A stretch of 64,000 nt of DNA from Methylobacterium sp. CB376 (GTDB lineage Bacteria > Pseudomonadota > Alphaproteobacteria > Rhizobiales > Beijerinckiaceae). A program made the position numbers and the translations under genes. The stretch lies in the NCBI RefSeq assembly GCF_029714205.1, contig NZ_CP121648.1:2994001-3058000 (forward strand). The letters are read 5' to 3'. Positions 7,930 to 17,801 of this stretch are shown in pieces. A model generated the notes under the pieces. It was not told the origin of the DNA, made no database searches, and saw nothing but the letters and a program-made list of their open reading frames with translations. The number at the start of each line of letters is the position of its first letter. Position 1 is the first letter of the stretch.

Positions 7930-9114
7930 TCAATCCGGCGGGATCGCGCCCTCCTGGATGTCCGCCTGCGGGTCGGCGGTCTCGCTCTCCTGGTGGGGGA
8001 AGTCGGCGAGCGGCCCGAGGGGCTTCACGTCCCTTCGGAAGAGCACGTCGCTCTGCAGGTAGAGGCAGGAGAGCTCCGCGAGCGAGCGCAGGGCGTTCAC
8101 GTGGGTGCGCTCGTAGCCGTGCGAGGAATCCACCCCGAAGCAGATCAGCGCCGTGCGCAGGTCGTTGCCCGCCTCCAGCGCCGAGGCACTGTCGCTGCGG
8201 TAGAAGCGGAACACGTCGCGCTCGTAGCGGATGTCGTTCGCCTCGCAGAGCTCGATGAGGCGGCGGGTGAGGTGGTAGTCGAAGGGCCCGGCCGAATCCG
8301 CCATGCTGATCGTCACGCCGGATTCCCGGCTGCCCTGGCCGGGCGCGACGGTGCCGTTGTCGATCGTCACCATCTCGGCGATGTCGCCGTGCAGCACCGA
8401 GGAGGCGCCGACCCCGACCTCCTCGGCGATGGTGAACAGCATGTAGGTGGTGACGGTGGGCCTGCGCCCGGCATCCGCCATCGCCTTCATGGCAGCGAAC
8501 ATCACGGCGACGCCCGCCTTGTCGTCGAGGTAGCGGGAGTTGATGTAGCCCCGGGGCGAGATCTCCGGGTTCGGGTCGATGGCGACGAAGTCGCCGACGT
8601 TGAATCCGAGCCGGCGCAGATCGTCCCGGCGATACGCGAAGGCGTCGACCCGCAATTCGACGTTGGTCCAATCGACCGGCTGGGTGTCGACCTCCTCGTT
8701 GTAGGTGTGGCCCGAGGCCTTGAGGGGCAGGATCGTGCCGCGGTAGCTGCCCCGGTCGGTGAAGATCGTGCAGCGCGCGCCCTCGGCGAAGCGGGCCGAC
8801 CAGGTCCCGATCGGGACGAGGCCGAGGCGCCCGTTCTCCTGGAGCTGGCGCACCATCGCCCCGAGCGTGTCGAGATGCGCGACCATGGCGCGGGCCGGCC
8901 CCGGCCCGGCGCCCCGCAGGGTCGCCCGGATGGCGCCGCGCCGCGTCAGTTCGAAGGGCACGCCGAGGCGCTCCAGCTCGCGCCCGCAGAAATGCACCGC
9001 CTGATCGGTGTAGCCGGTCGGGCTCGGGATCTCGATCAGGCGCTTGAGGACGTCGAGCATGTAGTCGATGTCGATCCGCACCCCGGCGGAGTGCGCCGCG
9101 AAAGGCCTGTTCAC
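7930..9114 (-). CDS. NAGGN-system M42 family peptidase (osmoprotectant hydrolase)
   Basis: 394 residues from the GTG at 9114, which overlaps the ngg stop (GTGA). It belongs to the M42/M20-like dinuclear zinc aminopeptidases: MVAHLDTLGAMV has the first metal ligands, YLDDKAGVAVMF the bridging Asp, FTIAEEVGVGAS the catalytic Glu pair, and DSSHGYERTH the last ligand. Peptidases of this subfamily are encoded beside the genes making N-acetylglutaminylglutamine amide and are thought to break the dipeptide down when osmotic stress ends; that role is known from context rather than shown here. An ATG at 9060 is an alternative start that loses 18 residues. Third gene of the operon. Confidence 0.85.
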   Translation of the reverse strand: MNRPFAAHSAGVRIDIDYMLDVLKRLIEIPSPTGYTDQAVHFCGRELERLGVPFELTRRGAIRATLRGAGPGPARAMVAHLDTLGAMVRQLQENGRLGLVPIGTWSARFAEGARCTIFTDRGSYRGTILPLKASGHTYNEEVDTQPVDWTNVELRVDAFAYRRDDLRRLGFNVGDFVAIDPNPEISPRGYINSRYLDDKAGVAVMFAAMKAMADAGRRPTVTTYMLFTIAEEVGVGASSVLHGDIAEMVTIDNGTVAPGQGSRESGVTISMADSAGPFDYHLTRRLIELCEANDIRYERDVFRFYRSDSASALEAGNDLRTALICFGVDSSHGYERTHVNALRSLAELSCLYLQSDVLFRRDVKPLGPLADFPHQESETADPQADIQEGAIPPD

Positions 9115-10826
9115 GCGAAGGGCCTCCGGATGCGGGCGGCGGTGATGGTCTGCGGGAAGAGCATGTCGACGAAACGCTCGGCGGTGGGCTGCGGTTCGTG
9201 GTTGGCGAGGCCGGGCCGCTCGTTGGCCTCGATGAACCAGTGCTCCGGCCGGCGCACGTCCGGCACCATCAGGTCGAGCCCGACGACCGGGATGTCGATC
9301 ACGCGGGCGGCCTTCACGGAGGCCGCGACGAGGTCGGGATGGATCTCGTCGGTCACGTCGTGGATGGTGCCGCCCGTGTGCAGGTTGGCGGTGCGGCGCA
9401 CGAGGAGCGTCTCGCCCGCCTCCGGGACGTCGTCGAGGCGGCGCCCGGCCCGCTCGACGCAGCGCCGCGTCTCGTCGTCGAGGGGAATGCGCGACTCGCC
9501 CCCGGTCGCCGCCGCCCGGCGGCGGCTCTGGCGCTCGATCAGCTCGCGCAGGGTGTGGCGCCCGTCGCCGATCACCTGCGCGGGCCGGCGGATCGCCGCC
9601 GCCACGACCTTGAAGTCGATCACGATCACCCGCAGGTCGCTGCCCTCGACGAATTCCTCGAGCAGCACCGTGTCGCAGAGCGTGCGCGCCTCCGCGATGG
9701 CCGCCTCCATCTCCTCGGGCGTGGTGAGGTTCACGGCGATGCCGCGGCCCTGCTCGCCGCGGGCCGGCTTCACCACCACGGCGCCGTGCCGCTCCAGGAA
9801 GGCGCGGCACGCCGCCGCGTCGCCGGCGACCGTCTGGTCGGGGACGCGCAGGTCCGCCCCGGCGAGGAGGCGGCGGGTCAGGGCCTTGTCGTCGCAGATG
9901 GTCATCGCGGTGGCCGAGGTCGCCGAGGACAGGCTCTCCCGGCAGACGAAGCTGCGCCCGCCATGGGTCAGGCGGAAGATCGAGGTCGGCTCGTCCACCA
10001 CCTCGACCGTGATGCCGCGCCGGCGCGCCTCGTTGGTGATGATCTGCGCGTAGGGGTTCAGCGCCGCCTCCGGCGAGGGCCCGATATAGAGCTTCTCGTT
10101 GAAGGAGTTCTTCGTCTTGATGGTGAAGGTCGGCAGGCGCGTGAAGCCGAGCTTCTCGTAGAGGGCGATGGCCTGGGCATTGTCGTGCATGACCGACAGG
10201 TCCATCAGGGCCCGGCCGCGCTGGCGGAAATGGGCCGCGAGGGCCCGCACCAGGCCCTCGCCGACCCCCGGATGCGGCGTCTGCGGGTCGACGGCGAGCG
10301 ACCACAGCGAGGAGCCGTCCTCCGGGTCGCCGAAGGCCACCGCGTGGTCGATGCCGGTCGCCGCACCCAGGACGGCGCCGGTCTGGGCATCCTCCGCCAC
10401 CAAGTGGGTGAGGAGCCCCCCCGGGCGGGGGGGCCAGGCGTGGGCCGGGTCGATCTGGACCATGTGGCGGGCCCGGCAGATCCGGTTGATCTCCTCGATG
10501 TCGGCCGGCCCGGCGACCGGCCGCACCCGGAAGCCCCGCGGCGCCTCCGTCTCCGCCGGGAGGTCGCCGAGGTCGAGGCGGAAGGCGTGGGACGGGTCGA
10601 GGAAGAGCTCGGTCGGGGCGAGCGCCAGCACCACGTGGGGCTCCGACACGTAGAAGGCGACGTCGCGGTGGCCCGGCTCCTCCTGCAGCAGGCAATCGAC
10701 CAGGTCGGCGGGATCGCGGAAGGTCTGGCCGAAGATCAGCCGGCCCCAGCCGCAGGAGACGGCGACGTTCTCCGCCCGGGCCGCGGCGGGCTCGGGGCTG
10801 GGCGGGTTCGGATCGGGAGAGGCCAT
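9111..10826 (-). CDS. ngg: N-acetylglutaminylglutamine synthetase
   Basis: 571 residues. The N-terminal third is a GNAT acetyltransferase domain (about 98-235, with AVDPQTPHPGVGEGLVRAL as the acetyl-CoA loop region and a typical NAQAIALYEKLGF end). The C-terminal part is an ATP-grasp ligase related to cyanophycin synthetase (VVVKPARGEQGRGIAV, DLRVIVIDFKVVAAA, WFIEANERPGLANH). Together they acetylate glutamine and join it to a second glutamine, the first steps towards the osmoprotectant NAGGN. The start is 5 bp after the asparagine synthase-like gene ends, and the stop overlaps the peptidase start, so the three genes are one tightly coupled operon. Confidence 0.9.
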   Translation of the reverse strand: MASPDPNPPSPEPAAARAENVAVSCGWGRLIFGQTFRDPADLVDCLLQEEPGHRDVAFYVSEPHVVLALAPTELFLDPSHAFRLDLGDLPAETEAPRGFRVRPVAGPADIEEINRICRARHMVQIDPAHAWPPRPGGLLTHLVAEDAQTGAVLGAATGIDHAVAFGDPEDGSSLWSLAVDPQTPHPGVGEGLVRALAAHFRQRGRALMDLSVMHDNAQAIALYEKLGFTRLPTFTIKTKNSFNEKLYIGPSPEAALNPYAQIITNEARRRGITVEVVDEPTSIFRLTHGGRSFVCRESLSSATSATAMTICDDKALTRRLLAGADLRVPDQTVAGDAAACRAFLERHGAVVVKPARGEQGRGIAVNLTTPEEMEAAIAEARTLCDTVLLEEFVEGSDLRVIVIDFKVVAAAIRRPAQVIGDGRHTLRELIERQSRRRAAATGGESRIPLDDETRRCVERAGRRLDDVPEAGETLLVRRTANLHTGGTIHDVTDEIHPDLVAASVKAARVIDIPVVGLDLMVPDVRRPEHWFIEANERPGLANHEPQPTAERFVDMLFPQTITAARIRRPFA

Positions 10827-10831
10827 GGCGG

Positions 10832-12604
10832 TCAGATCGCGTGGGTCTGGAGCCAGAATTCGAGCAGCGCGACCTGCCAGAGCTTGGAGCCGCGCAGCGG
10901 CGTCATGTGGGCCTCCGGCTCGGCGAGCAGGCGCTCGACGTAGGGCCGGTTGAACAGGCCGCGCTGGCGGGCCACCGGCTCGTTCAGCACGTCGCGCACC
11001 AGTTCGAGGAACGGCCCGCGCAGGTATTTCAGGGCCGGGACCGGGAAGTAGCCCTTCGGCCGGTCGATCACCTCGGAGGGCACGACCCGCCGTCCGGCCT
11101 CCTTCAGGATGTACTTGCCGCCGTCGCGGATCTTCAGGGATGCGGGGACGCGGCCGGCGAGCTCGACGAGGTCGTGGTCGAGGAAGGGCACCCGAGCCTC
11201 CAGGCCCCAGGCCATGGTCATGTTGTCGACGCGCTTCACCGGGTCGTCGACCAGCATGATCTCGGTGTCGATGCGCAGCGCCTTGTCGATCGGGCGCGGT
11301 GCGCCGGGGCGGGCGAAATGCGCCGCCACGAAGTCCCGGCTCACGTCGCCGCCGAGGAGGTCGGGCGCCAGCGCCTCCGCCATCTCGGCGTGGTCGCGGT
11401 CGAAGAAGACGCGGGCGTAGTCGGCGACCGGGTCGCGCGATTCCATCATCGGCGGGTACCAGTGGTAGCCGCCGAAGATCTCGTCGGCCCCCTGCCCGCT
11501 CTGCACGACCTTCACGTGCTTGGAGACTTCCTGGGACAGAAGGTAGAAGCCGATCGCGTCGTGGCTGACCATCGGCTCGGCCATCGCCGCGACGGCCCCG
11601 TGCAGGGCCGGCAGGGCGCGGGAGGAATCGATGCGGATGCGGTGGTGATCGGTGGCGAAGCGCTCGGCGATCACGTCCGAGTAGGTGAACTCGTCGCCCG
11701 CCTCGCCGCCCACGCTCTCGAAGCCGATCGAGAAGGTCTTGAGCCCGCTCTGGCCGGCCTCGGCCAGGAGCGCCACCACGATCGAGCTGTCGAGGCCGCC
11801 CGACAGGAGCACGCCGACCGGCACGTCCGAGACGAGCCGCCGCTCCACGGCCCTGCGCAGGGTCGCCAGCACGGCCTCGCGCCAGTCGTCCTCCGCCATG
11901 CCGGCATCCTCGGGCCGCTCGCCGACGGCGGCCTCCCAGTAGGTGCGCTGGCGGCGGGTGCCGTCGGGCTCGATCGTGATCGTCGTCGCGGGCGGGACCT
12001 TGCGCACCCCGCGCAGGATGGTGAGCGGGGCCGGCACGACGGCGTGGAAGCTCATGTAGTGGTGCAGGGCCGCCGGATCGATCGTCCGGTCGACGTCGCC
12101 CGCCGCCAGGAGCGCCGGCAGGCTCGACGCGAAGCGCAGCCGCCCGCCCGCCTCGGCGTAGTAGAGCGGCTTGATGCCGAGCCGGTCCCGCGCGATCAGG
12201 ATCCGGCCGCTGTCGCGCTCCCAGAGCACGAAGGCGAACATCCCGTAGAAGCGCTCGACGCAGGCCGGCCCCCAGGCGTGGTAGGCCTTGAGGATGACCT
12301 CGGTGTCGCCGTCCGAGAAGAAGACGTAGCCCTTGTCCCGCAAGTCCTGGCGCAGGTCGCGGAAATTGTAGATGCAGCCGTTGAACACCACGGCGAGGCC
12401 GAGCTGCGGGTCGACCATCGGCTGCTGCGAGGCCGGGCTCAGGTCGAGGATGCTCAGGCGCCGGTGGCCGAAGGCGACGGCCCCCTGCGAGAAGCTGCCG
12501 CCCGCGTCAGGGCCGCGCGGGCGAAGCAGCCCGGCCATGGCCTGGACCGCCGCCGCGTCGGGCGGGGCGCCGTCCAGCCGGATTTCGCCGCAGATCCCGC
12601 ACAT
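10832..12604 (-). CDS. asnO: Asparagine synthase-like amidotransferase of the NAGGN pathway
   Basis: 590 residues from the ATG at 12604. MCGICGEI puts the nucleophilic Cys at position 2 of the class II glutamine amidotransferase domain once Met is removed, which fixes the start; the frame is open further upstream. The C-terminal synthetase domain has the PP-loop VLLSGGLDSSIVVAL and later QSGQGADEIFGGY. In this genomic setting the enzyme is expected to amidate the C-terminus of acetylglutaminylglutamine rather than make asparagine. It is first in the operon with ngg and the M42 peptidase. The 271-bp gap upstream, shared with the divergent kinase gene, must hold the promoter; osmotic control is likely but no operator was recognised. 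Confidence 0.9.
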   Translation of the reverse strand: MCGICGEIRLDGAPPDAAAVQAMAGLLRPRGPDAGGSFSQGAVAFGHRRLSILDLSPASQQPMVDPQLGLAVVFNGCIYNFRDLRQDLRDKGYVFFSDGDTEVILKAYHAWGPACVERFYGMFAFVLWERDSGRILIARDRLGIKPLYYAEAGGRLRFASSLPALLAAGDVDRTIDPAALHHYMSFHAVVPAPLTILRGVRKVPPATTITIEPDGTRRQRTYWEAAVGERPEDAGMAEDDWREAVLATLRRAVERRLVSDVPVGVLLSGGLDSSIVVALLAEAGQSGLKTFSIGFESVGGEAGDEFTYSDVIAERFATDHHRIRIDSSRALPALHGAVAAMAEPMVSHDAIGFYLLSQEVSKHVKVVQSGQGADEIFGGYHWYPPMMESRDPVADYARVFFDRDHAEMAEALAPDLLGGDVSRDFVAAHFARPGAPRPIDKALRIDTEIMLVDDPVKRVDNMTMAWGLEARVPFLDHDLVELAGRVPASLKIRDGGKYILKEAGRRVVPSEVIDRPKGYFPVPALKYLRGPFLELVRDVLNEPVARQRGLFNRPYVERLLAEPEAHMTPLRGSKLWQVALLEFWLQTHAI

Positions 12605-12875
12605 CCGATCCCATCCCGTTCGGTTTCGCCAAGCCCCTCCGCAGCGCGACGTCCCGCGGCGCACCCGAGGGCGGGCTGCCGAGGGACGTGGGATGGGGCG
12701 TGCGACCCCAATGCGCGTGGTCGGGCAAGGTTCCCGGGCCGGCCGGCCGGCCCGGCCACGCCGCAGCGACAGGCACCCCCCCGCCATGATTTCGTGAAGG
12801 AAACGGATGCGCGCCCGCGCGCGAGCCGCCATACTCGCACCGGCTGCGCGGCGGCCGACTTCAGGTGATGTCCAC
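12605..12875. promoter_or_regulatory. Divergent promoter region, NAGGN operon / ethylene-receptor-like kinase
   Basis: 271 bp between two divergently transcribed genes, so it must contain both promoters. It includes GC-rich inverted stretches such as CCGGGCCGGCCGGCCGGCCCGG at about 12737-12758, described here by position because exact pairing is ambiguous. No canonical -35/-10 pair was recognised on either strand. Confidence 0.4.
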
Positions 12876-14156
12876 ATGATCGACTTCGTCGGCCGACTGC
12901 TCGAGACGGGGAGCCTGTCGCCACATGGCATCTGCCTGCTCTGGCGCCCGGAGCTGATCTGGACCCATGTCGTCGCGGACTTTCTGATTGGTCTGTCCTA
13001 CCTCTCGATCCCTGTCGCCCTCGGGGTGCTGGTGACGCAGCGGCGCGACGTCGCCTTCGGGTGGATGTTCTGGTGCTTCGCACTCTTCATCCTGGCCTGC
13101 GGGACCACGCACCTCCTCGCGATCTGGACCCTGTTCGTGCCCGATTACGGCATCGAGGCGCTGGTGAAGGTGGTGACCGCGGCGGCCTCGGTCGTGACCG
13201 CGATCATGCTCTGGCCGCTGCTGCCGCGCCTCCTGGCCCTGCCCTCCCCCTCGGAGCTGCGGACCGTCAACGCGGCGCTGACCCGGCGCATCGCCGAGCA
13301 CGACGCGGCGCTGGCGGCCCTGCGCGAGGCCGTGGCCGAGCGGGAGAGGGCCGAGGCGATGCTGCGCCAAGCGCAGAGGATGGAGGCGATCGGCCAGCTC
13401 ACCGGCAGCCTCGCCCACGACTTCAACAACCTCCTCGGGATCATCGTCGGGAGCCTGGAGCGGCTGCAGCGCCTCGTTCCCGAGCGCGGCATCGGCGAGA
13501 CGACGCTGCAGGGCGCCATGCGGGCGAGCGAGCGGGCGGCCGCCATGGTGCGGGACCTCCTGGCCTTCGCCCGCCAGCAGCCCCTGATCCCGGAGCGGCT
13601 CGACATCAACGCGCTGCTGCGCGGGATGACGGACCTCGTCGCGGGCGCCATGCTGCCGGAGGTGCGGCTGGCGACCGAGCTCGAGGACGGGCTCTGGCCG
13701 GCCTGCATCGACCGCAACCAGCTCCAGAGCGCCGTTCTCAACCTCGTGGTCAATGCCCGCGACGCCCTCGATGCCGGCGGGACCCTCACCCTCGCGACGC
13801 GCAACGTCCCGCGGGCGGACGCCCGAGGGATCCCGTCGCTGGCGGAGCACGACTACGTCCGGATCAGCGTCCGCGACACCGGCCGGGGCATGCCCCCGGA
13901 GGTGCTGGAGCGGGCGGTCGAGCCCTTCTTCACGACCAAGCCGCAGGGGCGCGGCACCGGGCTCGGCCTCAGTCAGGTCTTCGGCTTCGTGCGGCAATCG
14001 GGCGGGCACCTCGCCCTGCACAGCCGCCCGGGCGAGGGCACCACCGTGGAGATCTACCTCCCGCGCGCGCCGGGCGTGGACGGCGCCCGCGACGCGTCTT
14101 CCGGGAACGCGTCCGAGCCGGTAGCATCGCTGCCGGCCGATGCGGGGTTGGCGTGA
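12876..14156 (+). CDS. Histidine kinase with ethylene-receptor-type membrane sensor
   Basis: 426 residues. Residues 27-120 form three transmembrane helices that match the ethylene-binding domain of plant ETR1. D35, Y42, P46, I72, C75 and H79 correspond to ETR1 D25, Y32, P36, I62, C65 and H69 with identical spacing, and local sequence agrees (ADFLIGLSYLSIP; FILACGTTHLLAIWTL). C75 and H79 are the predicted Cu(I) ligands. A coiled-coil linker (about 125-170) leads to a HisKA domain (SLAHDFNNLLG, H181) and an HATPase domain (NLVVNARDAL, DTGRGMPP, GTGLGLSQV). There is no GAF domain, unlike ETR1. The ATG at 12876 starts just before the first helix; an ATG at 12807 would add 23 unlikely residues. 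The response regulator begins 1 bp after the stop. Ethylene or another small ligand is inferred. Confidence 0.85.
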   Translation: MIDFVGRLLETGSLSPHGICLLWRPELIWTHVVADFLIGLSYLSIPVALGVLVTQRRDVAFGWMFWCFALFILACGTTHLLAIWTLFVPDYGIEALVKVVTAAASVVTAIMLWPLLPRLLALPSPSELRTVNAALTRRIAEHDAALAALREAVAERERAEAMLRQAQRMEAIGQLTGSLAHDFNNLLGIIVGSLERLQRLVPERGIGETTLQGAMRASERAAAMVRDLLAFARQQPLIPERLDINALLRGMTDLVAGAMLPEVRLATELEDGLWPACIDRNQLQSAVLNLVVNARDALDAGGTLTLATRNVPRADARGIPSLAEHDYVRISVRDTGRGMPPEVLERAVEPFFTTKPQGRGTGLGLSQVFGFVRQSGGHLALHSRPGEGTTVEIYLPRAPGVDGARDASSGNASEPVASLPADAGLA

Positions 14157-14157
14157 G

Positions 14158-14535
14158 ATGAGTCGGGGCCGGATCGCGAACGTCCTCGTGGTGGAGGACG
14201 AACTCCTCCTCCTCGACCTCGTCACGGCCGAGCTGGAGGATGCGGGCCTGACCGTGATCCAGGCCGGGACCGCCGAGGCGGCCCTCGCGGCCCTCGCCGG
14301 CGAGGCGGCGATCGACCTCCTGTTCACGGATATCCGCCTGCCGGGCGCGATGGATGGCTGGCGCCTCGCCGAGGAGGCCGTGCGCCTGCGCCCGGACCTG
14401 CGCGTGATCTACGCGACCGGCTTCTCCGGCGCCGCCCCGCGCCTCACCCCCGGCAGCCTTTTCTTCACCAAGCCCTACCGTCCCTCCGCCATCATCGCGG
14501 CGATTCGGTCCTTCCAGGACGCGGCCCGGGGCTGA
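14158..14535 (+). CDS. Single-domain response regulator
   Basis: 125 residues comprising only a receiver domain: VLVVEDELLLLDL gives the acidic pocket, LLFTDIRLPGAMDGW the phosphoacceptor Asp, YATGFS the conserved Thr, and FFTKPYRP the conserved Lys-Pro. There is no output domain. It begins 1 bp after the kinase stop and is presumably its direct phosphorylation target; signalling onwards would need another protein, for instance an Hpt protein or a protein-protein contact. The ATG at 14158 was chosen over one at 14140 that lies inside the kinase gene. Confidence 0.9.
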   Translation: MSRGRIANVLVVEDELLLLDLVTAELEDAGLTVIQAGTAEAALAALAGEAAIDLLFTDIRLPGAMDGWRLAEEAVRLRPDLRVIYATGFSGAAPRLTPGSLFFTKPYRPSAIIAAIRSFQDAARG

Positions 14536-14540
14536 GGCCG

Positions 14541-14564
14541 GCCCGGGCGCCGCGCTTCCCGGGC
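14541..14564 (+). terminator. Stem-loop after the kinase/regulator pair
   Basis: A perfect 7-bp stem GCCCGGG (14541-14547) / CCCGGGC (14558-14564) with a 10-nt loop sits 6 bp after the response regulator stop, followed by a short T-containing stretch (GAGTTTGCCTTT). It is a plausible rho-independent-like terminator, though the T tract is weak. Confidence 0.5.
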
Positions 14565-14846
14565 GAGTTTGCCTTTAGGACATCTTCCCATCGCTCGGCC
14601 TCAGCTGCTATTCGTAGACGAACGACTGTCGAATCGCGTGGCAGCACTTGGGCGCGGCGTTCGAGGGGAGCGCGGCCTGACGCGGGCGATGGGATCGCGC
14701 GCCGCTTTCGATCGCGCGCAATCCAAAACGTTGACAAGGCTCGGGCCGATGCGTCAGGTGGCAGCCTCGACGCCAGCCGTGGGGAGCCTGGGGGCTTTGC
14801 AAGCGAGGGCCAGCGCAGCGTGGCCGTGGCCAGGTTAGGCGGATTT
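14565..14846. other. Intergenic region upstream of the hybrid kinase
   Basis: About 280 bp with no recognisable gene. A TTGACA hexamer occurs at 14731-14736, matching a -35 box in the plus direction, but no good -10 hexamer follows at 16-18 bp, so promoter assignment is weak. A second in-frame start (GTG, 14820) for the kinase lies here. Confidence 0.35.
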
Positions 14847-17801
14847 ATGGGTGAGGACCGGAGCGACGCGGGATTCGGGGCGCGGCGCGCGCGCTGGCCG
14901 CGCCTGCGCGCCGCCCGCCGCGACCGGCCCGCCTGCGCGGCGTCGGCGGCCTGCGTGGCGGCGTCGCCGGCCGCCGCGTCCGTGCCCGACCTGCCGGCCG
15001 GATGGTTCGAGAGCGCGTCGCTCGGCCTCACGGCCTCCCTGGTGGCGCTCGCGGCGACCGCCTCGGTCGTGCTGCGGCGAAAGCGGCGGCGCCTCGCCCA
15101 GGACGCCCCGGGCGAGCGCGAGCGGGCTGCGCCCTCGGTGCGCGAGGCCGCGGCGGTGGCGGAGGCGACGCGCGCCGCCGCGCTCCTCGGCAAGACCCTC
15201 GACTGCATGGATCAGGGGGTGATCCTGGTCGGGCCGGACCGCACGGTCCAGGTGGCGAACCGGCGGGCGCGGGAGTGGCTCGGCCTCTCGGAGGAGTTCA
15301 TCGCCGGCCGGCCGAGCTACCGGGAGGTGCGGGCGCGGGCGCGGCTGAGCCCCCACTGGGGCACCCTCGTCTCGGACACCCCCCTCCAGCTCTCCGAGGA
15401 GGATCCGGAGGCCACCCACACGATCGCGGAGCGGCGCAACGCCGACGGGACCGTGCTGGAGATCCGCACGGTCCGCACGGAGGATGGCGGCCTCATCCAG
15501 ACCCTCACCGACATCACCGAGCGCCGCAGCGCGGAGGATCGCTACCGGCTCCTCGCGGAGAACGCCACCGACCTGATCTCGCTGCGGCCGCGGGGCCGCG
15601 ACGGGCGGGTCTACGTCTCGCCCTCCTCCCGGGCCGTGGTGGGCTGGGAGCCGGAGGAATTCGCGCAGCTGCGGGCCGACCAGCGGCTGCACCCGGACGA
15701 TCTCGACCGCGTGCGCCGGGAGGTGACGGCGCTGACGCCCGACTCGCCCCGGCGCACGAGCGAGCACCGGCTGCGCCACAAGGCGGGCCACTACGTCTGG
15801 GTGGAATCGACGCTCCTGCTCACCAAGCCCGGCACGCCCGAGGAGGCGGTGATCGTGGCCTCGCGGGACGTGACGGCCCGCCGGGCCGCCGACGCGGCCC
15901 TGCGCGAGAGCGAGGCGCGCCACCGGCTCCTCGCCGAGCGCACCGGGGACATCATCGCCCGGGCCGACCTCAACGGCGTCCTGCGCTACCTCTCGCCGGC
16001 GGTCGAGCGGGTGATCGGCTACCCGGCCGACGAGCTCCTCGGCCGCTCGGCCCTCTCCCACATCCACCCGGACGACCGTCCGATGGTGATGCGGCGCTAC
16101 AGCGCCCTGGTGGAGGCCGGCCCGGGCGCGCGCGCCAAGTTCGAGTACCGGGTGCGCCACCGGCACGGCCACGACGTCTGGCTCGAGGTGAACCCGACCG
16201 TCCTGTACGACGAGGGCGACCTCGCGCCGCTCGGCTTCGTGGACGTCGCCCGCGACGTGACCGCCCGCAAGGCGGTCGACGCGGAACTCGCCGCGGCCCG
16301 CGAGCAGGCCGAGGCGGCGCGCATCCAGGCCGAGCACGCGAGCCAGGCCAAGACCGACTTCCTGGCCTCGATGAGCCACGAGATCCGCACGCCGCTGAGC
16401 AGCGTGATCGGCTACACCGAGATGCTGCTCGACGACGCGGAGCTGACGCAGAGGCAGCACCTGCAGGCCTCCCGGATCCGCTCGGCCGGCTCGGCCCTGC
16501 TCACGGTGGTCGACGACATCCTGGACTTCTCGAAGATCGAGGCGGGGCAGGTCGATCTCGACCTCGTGCCCTTCGCCCTCGACGGCCTGATCGAGAACGC
16601 CGTCGCGATCGTGCGCCAGCTCGCCGAGCGCAAGGGGCTGGAGATCCGCGTCGAGCTCGATCCGGCCCTGCCGCGGGCCCTCGTCGGCGACCAGAACCGC
16701 CTGCGCCAGATCCTGCTCAACTTCCTCAACAACGCGCTCAAGTTCACCCGCCGCGGGCGGGTCGTGCTGGCGGTCGAGAAGGCCGGCGACGGGGCGGGCG
16801 GCTGGCCGATCCGGTTCTCGGTCACCGACACGGGCATCGGCATCGCCCCCGAGCAGCAGGCGCGGCTGTTCAAGCGCTTCAGCCAGGTCGACGGCTCGAT
16901 CCGGCGGGAATTCGGCGGCACCGGGCTCGGGCTCGCCATCTCCAAGAAGCTGATCGAGCTGATGGGCGGGGCGATCGGCGTGCGCAGCGCCCCCGGCGAG
17001 GGCTCGACCTTCTGGTTCGAGGTGCTGCTGCCCGAGGCCGACGAGGCGCCGCCGGCCGCCTGCGCGGCGCCGCCCCCGGCGGTGCGGCCGGCGCGCATCC
17101 TCCTCGTCGAGGACCTGATCGTGAACCAGGACCTCGCGCGCGCCGTGCTGGAGAAGGGCGGCCACAGCGTCGACGTGGCCAATGACGGGCTGGAGGCGAT
17201 CGCGGCCGTCCAGGTCAACCGCTACGACCTCGTGCTGATGGACGTGCAGATGCCGGGCATGGACGGGGTCACCGCCACCCGCCACATCCGGGCGCTGCGC
17301 CCGCCCGTCTGCACCATCCCGATCATCGCCATGACGGCCAACGTCCTGCCGAGCCAGGTGGCCGAGTTCCGCGCGGCCGGGATGAACGACCATCTCGGCA
17401 AGCCCTTCCGGCGCGAGGAATTGCACGCGGTGATCGAGCGCTGGATCAACGGCGCCCGGCCGGGCCCGTCGCGGGAGGCCCTCGACCGCATCGTCTACGA
17501 CGACGTGGTCGGCCTGCTCGGCGCCGACCGCCTCGGCTACTTCCTCGACGAGCTCGCCCGCGAGATCCGCGACCGGCTGAGCGACCAGAAGCTCTGCGGC
17601 GCCGACCCGGAGCGCCTCGCCCGCGACGCCCACGGCCTGATCGCCTCGGCCGGGACCCTCGGCTTCGCCGAGCTCTCGGGCCTGTGCAAGCGCCTGGAAG
17701 TGGCCTGCCAGAGCGGCGCCTTCGAGGACATGCTGGCCGAGGTGCGGGCGGGGCGCGACCGGGCGCTCGGCGAGATCGACCGGCTGCGGCCGGCCGCCTG
17801 A
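14847..17801 (+). CDS. Hybrid sensor histidine kinase: PAS domains, HisKA, HATPase, receiver, Hpt
   Basis: 984 residues. A transmembrane helix (about 58-80, [20 protein letters not shown]) near an Arg/Ala-rich N-terminus anchors the protein. Three PAS-like segments follow: about 115-230, and two similar units near 240-355 and 360-480 with HPDDLDRV and HPDDRPMV motifs. The kinase core has H511 ([12 protein letters not shown]) and HATPase boxes NNALKFT, DTGIGI and [11 protein letters not shown] receiver domain has D799 ([11 protein letters not shown]), and a C-terminal Hpt domain has H929 ([12 protein letters not shown]). A full His-Asp-His relay in one chain implies a separate final regulator, not encoded next door. 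ATG 14847 was preferred to GTG 14820. The stop codon is the first base triplet of a 38-bp palindrome. Confidence 0.9.
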   Translation: MGEDRSDAGFGARRARWPRLRAARRDRPACAASAACVAASPAAASVPDLPAGWFESASLGLTASLVALAATASVVLRRKRRRLAQDAPGERERAAPSVREAAAVAEATRAAALLGKTLDCMDQGVILVGPDRTVQVANRRAREWLGLSEEFIAGRPSYREVRARARLSPHWGTLVSDTPLQLSEEDPEATHTIAERRNADGTVLEIRTVRTEDGGLIQTLTDITERRSAEDRYRLLAENATDLISLRPRGRDGRVYVSPSSRAVVGWEPEEFAQLRADQRLHPDDLDRVRREVTALTPDSPRRTSEHRLRHKAGHYVWVESTLLLTKPGTPEEAVIVASRDVTARRAADAALRESEARHRLLAERTGDIIARADLNGVLRYLSPAVERVIGYPADELLGRSALSHIHPDDRPMVMRRYSALVEAGPGARAKFEYRVRHRHGHDVWLEVNPTVLYDEGDLAPLGFVDVARDVTARKAVDAELAAAREQAEAARIQAEHASQAKTDFLASMSHEIRTPLSSVIGYTEMLLDDAELTQRQHLQASRIRSAGSALLTVVDDILDFSKIEAGQVDLDLVPFALDGLIENAVAIVRQLAERKGLEIRVELDPALPRALVGDQNRLRQILLNFLNNALKFTRRGRVVLAVEKAGDGAGGWPIRFSVTDTGIGIAPEQQARLFKRFSQVDGSIRREFGGTGLGLAISKKLIELMGGAIGVRSAPGEGSTFWFEVLLPEADEAPPAACAAPPPAVRPARILLVEDLIVNQDLARAVLEKGGHSVDVANDGLEAIAAVQVNRYDLVLMDVQMPGMDGVTATRHIRALRPPVCTIPIIAMTANVLPSQVAEFRAAGMNDHLGKPFRREELHAVIERWINGARPGPSREALDRIVYDDVVGLLGADRLGYFLDELAREIRDRLSDQKLCGADPERLARDAHGLIASAGTLGFAELSGLCKRLEVACQSGAFEDMLAEVRAGRDRALGEIDRLRPAA

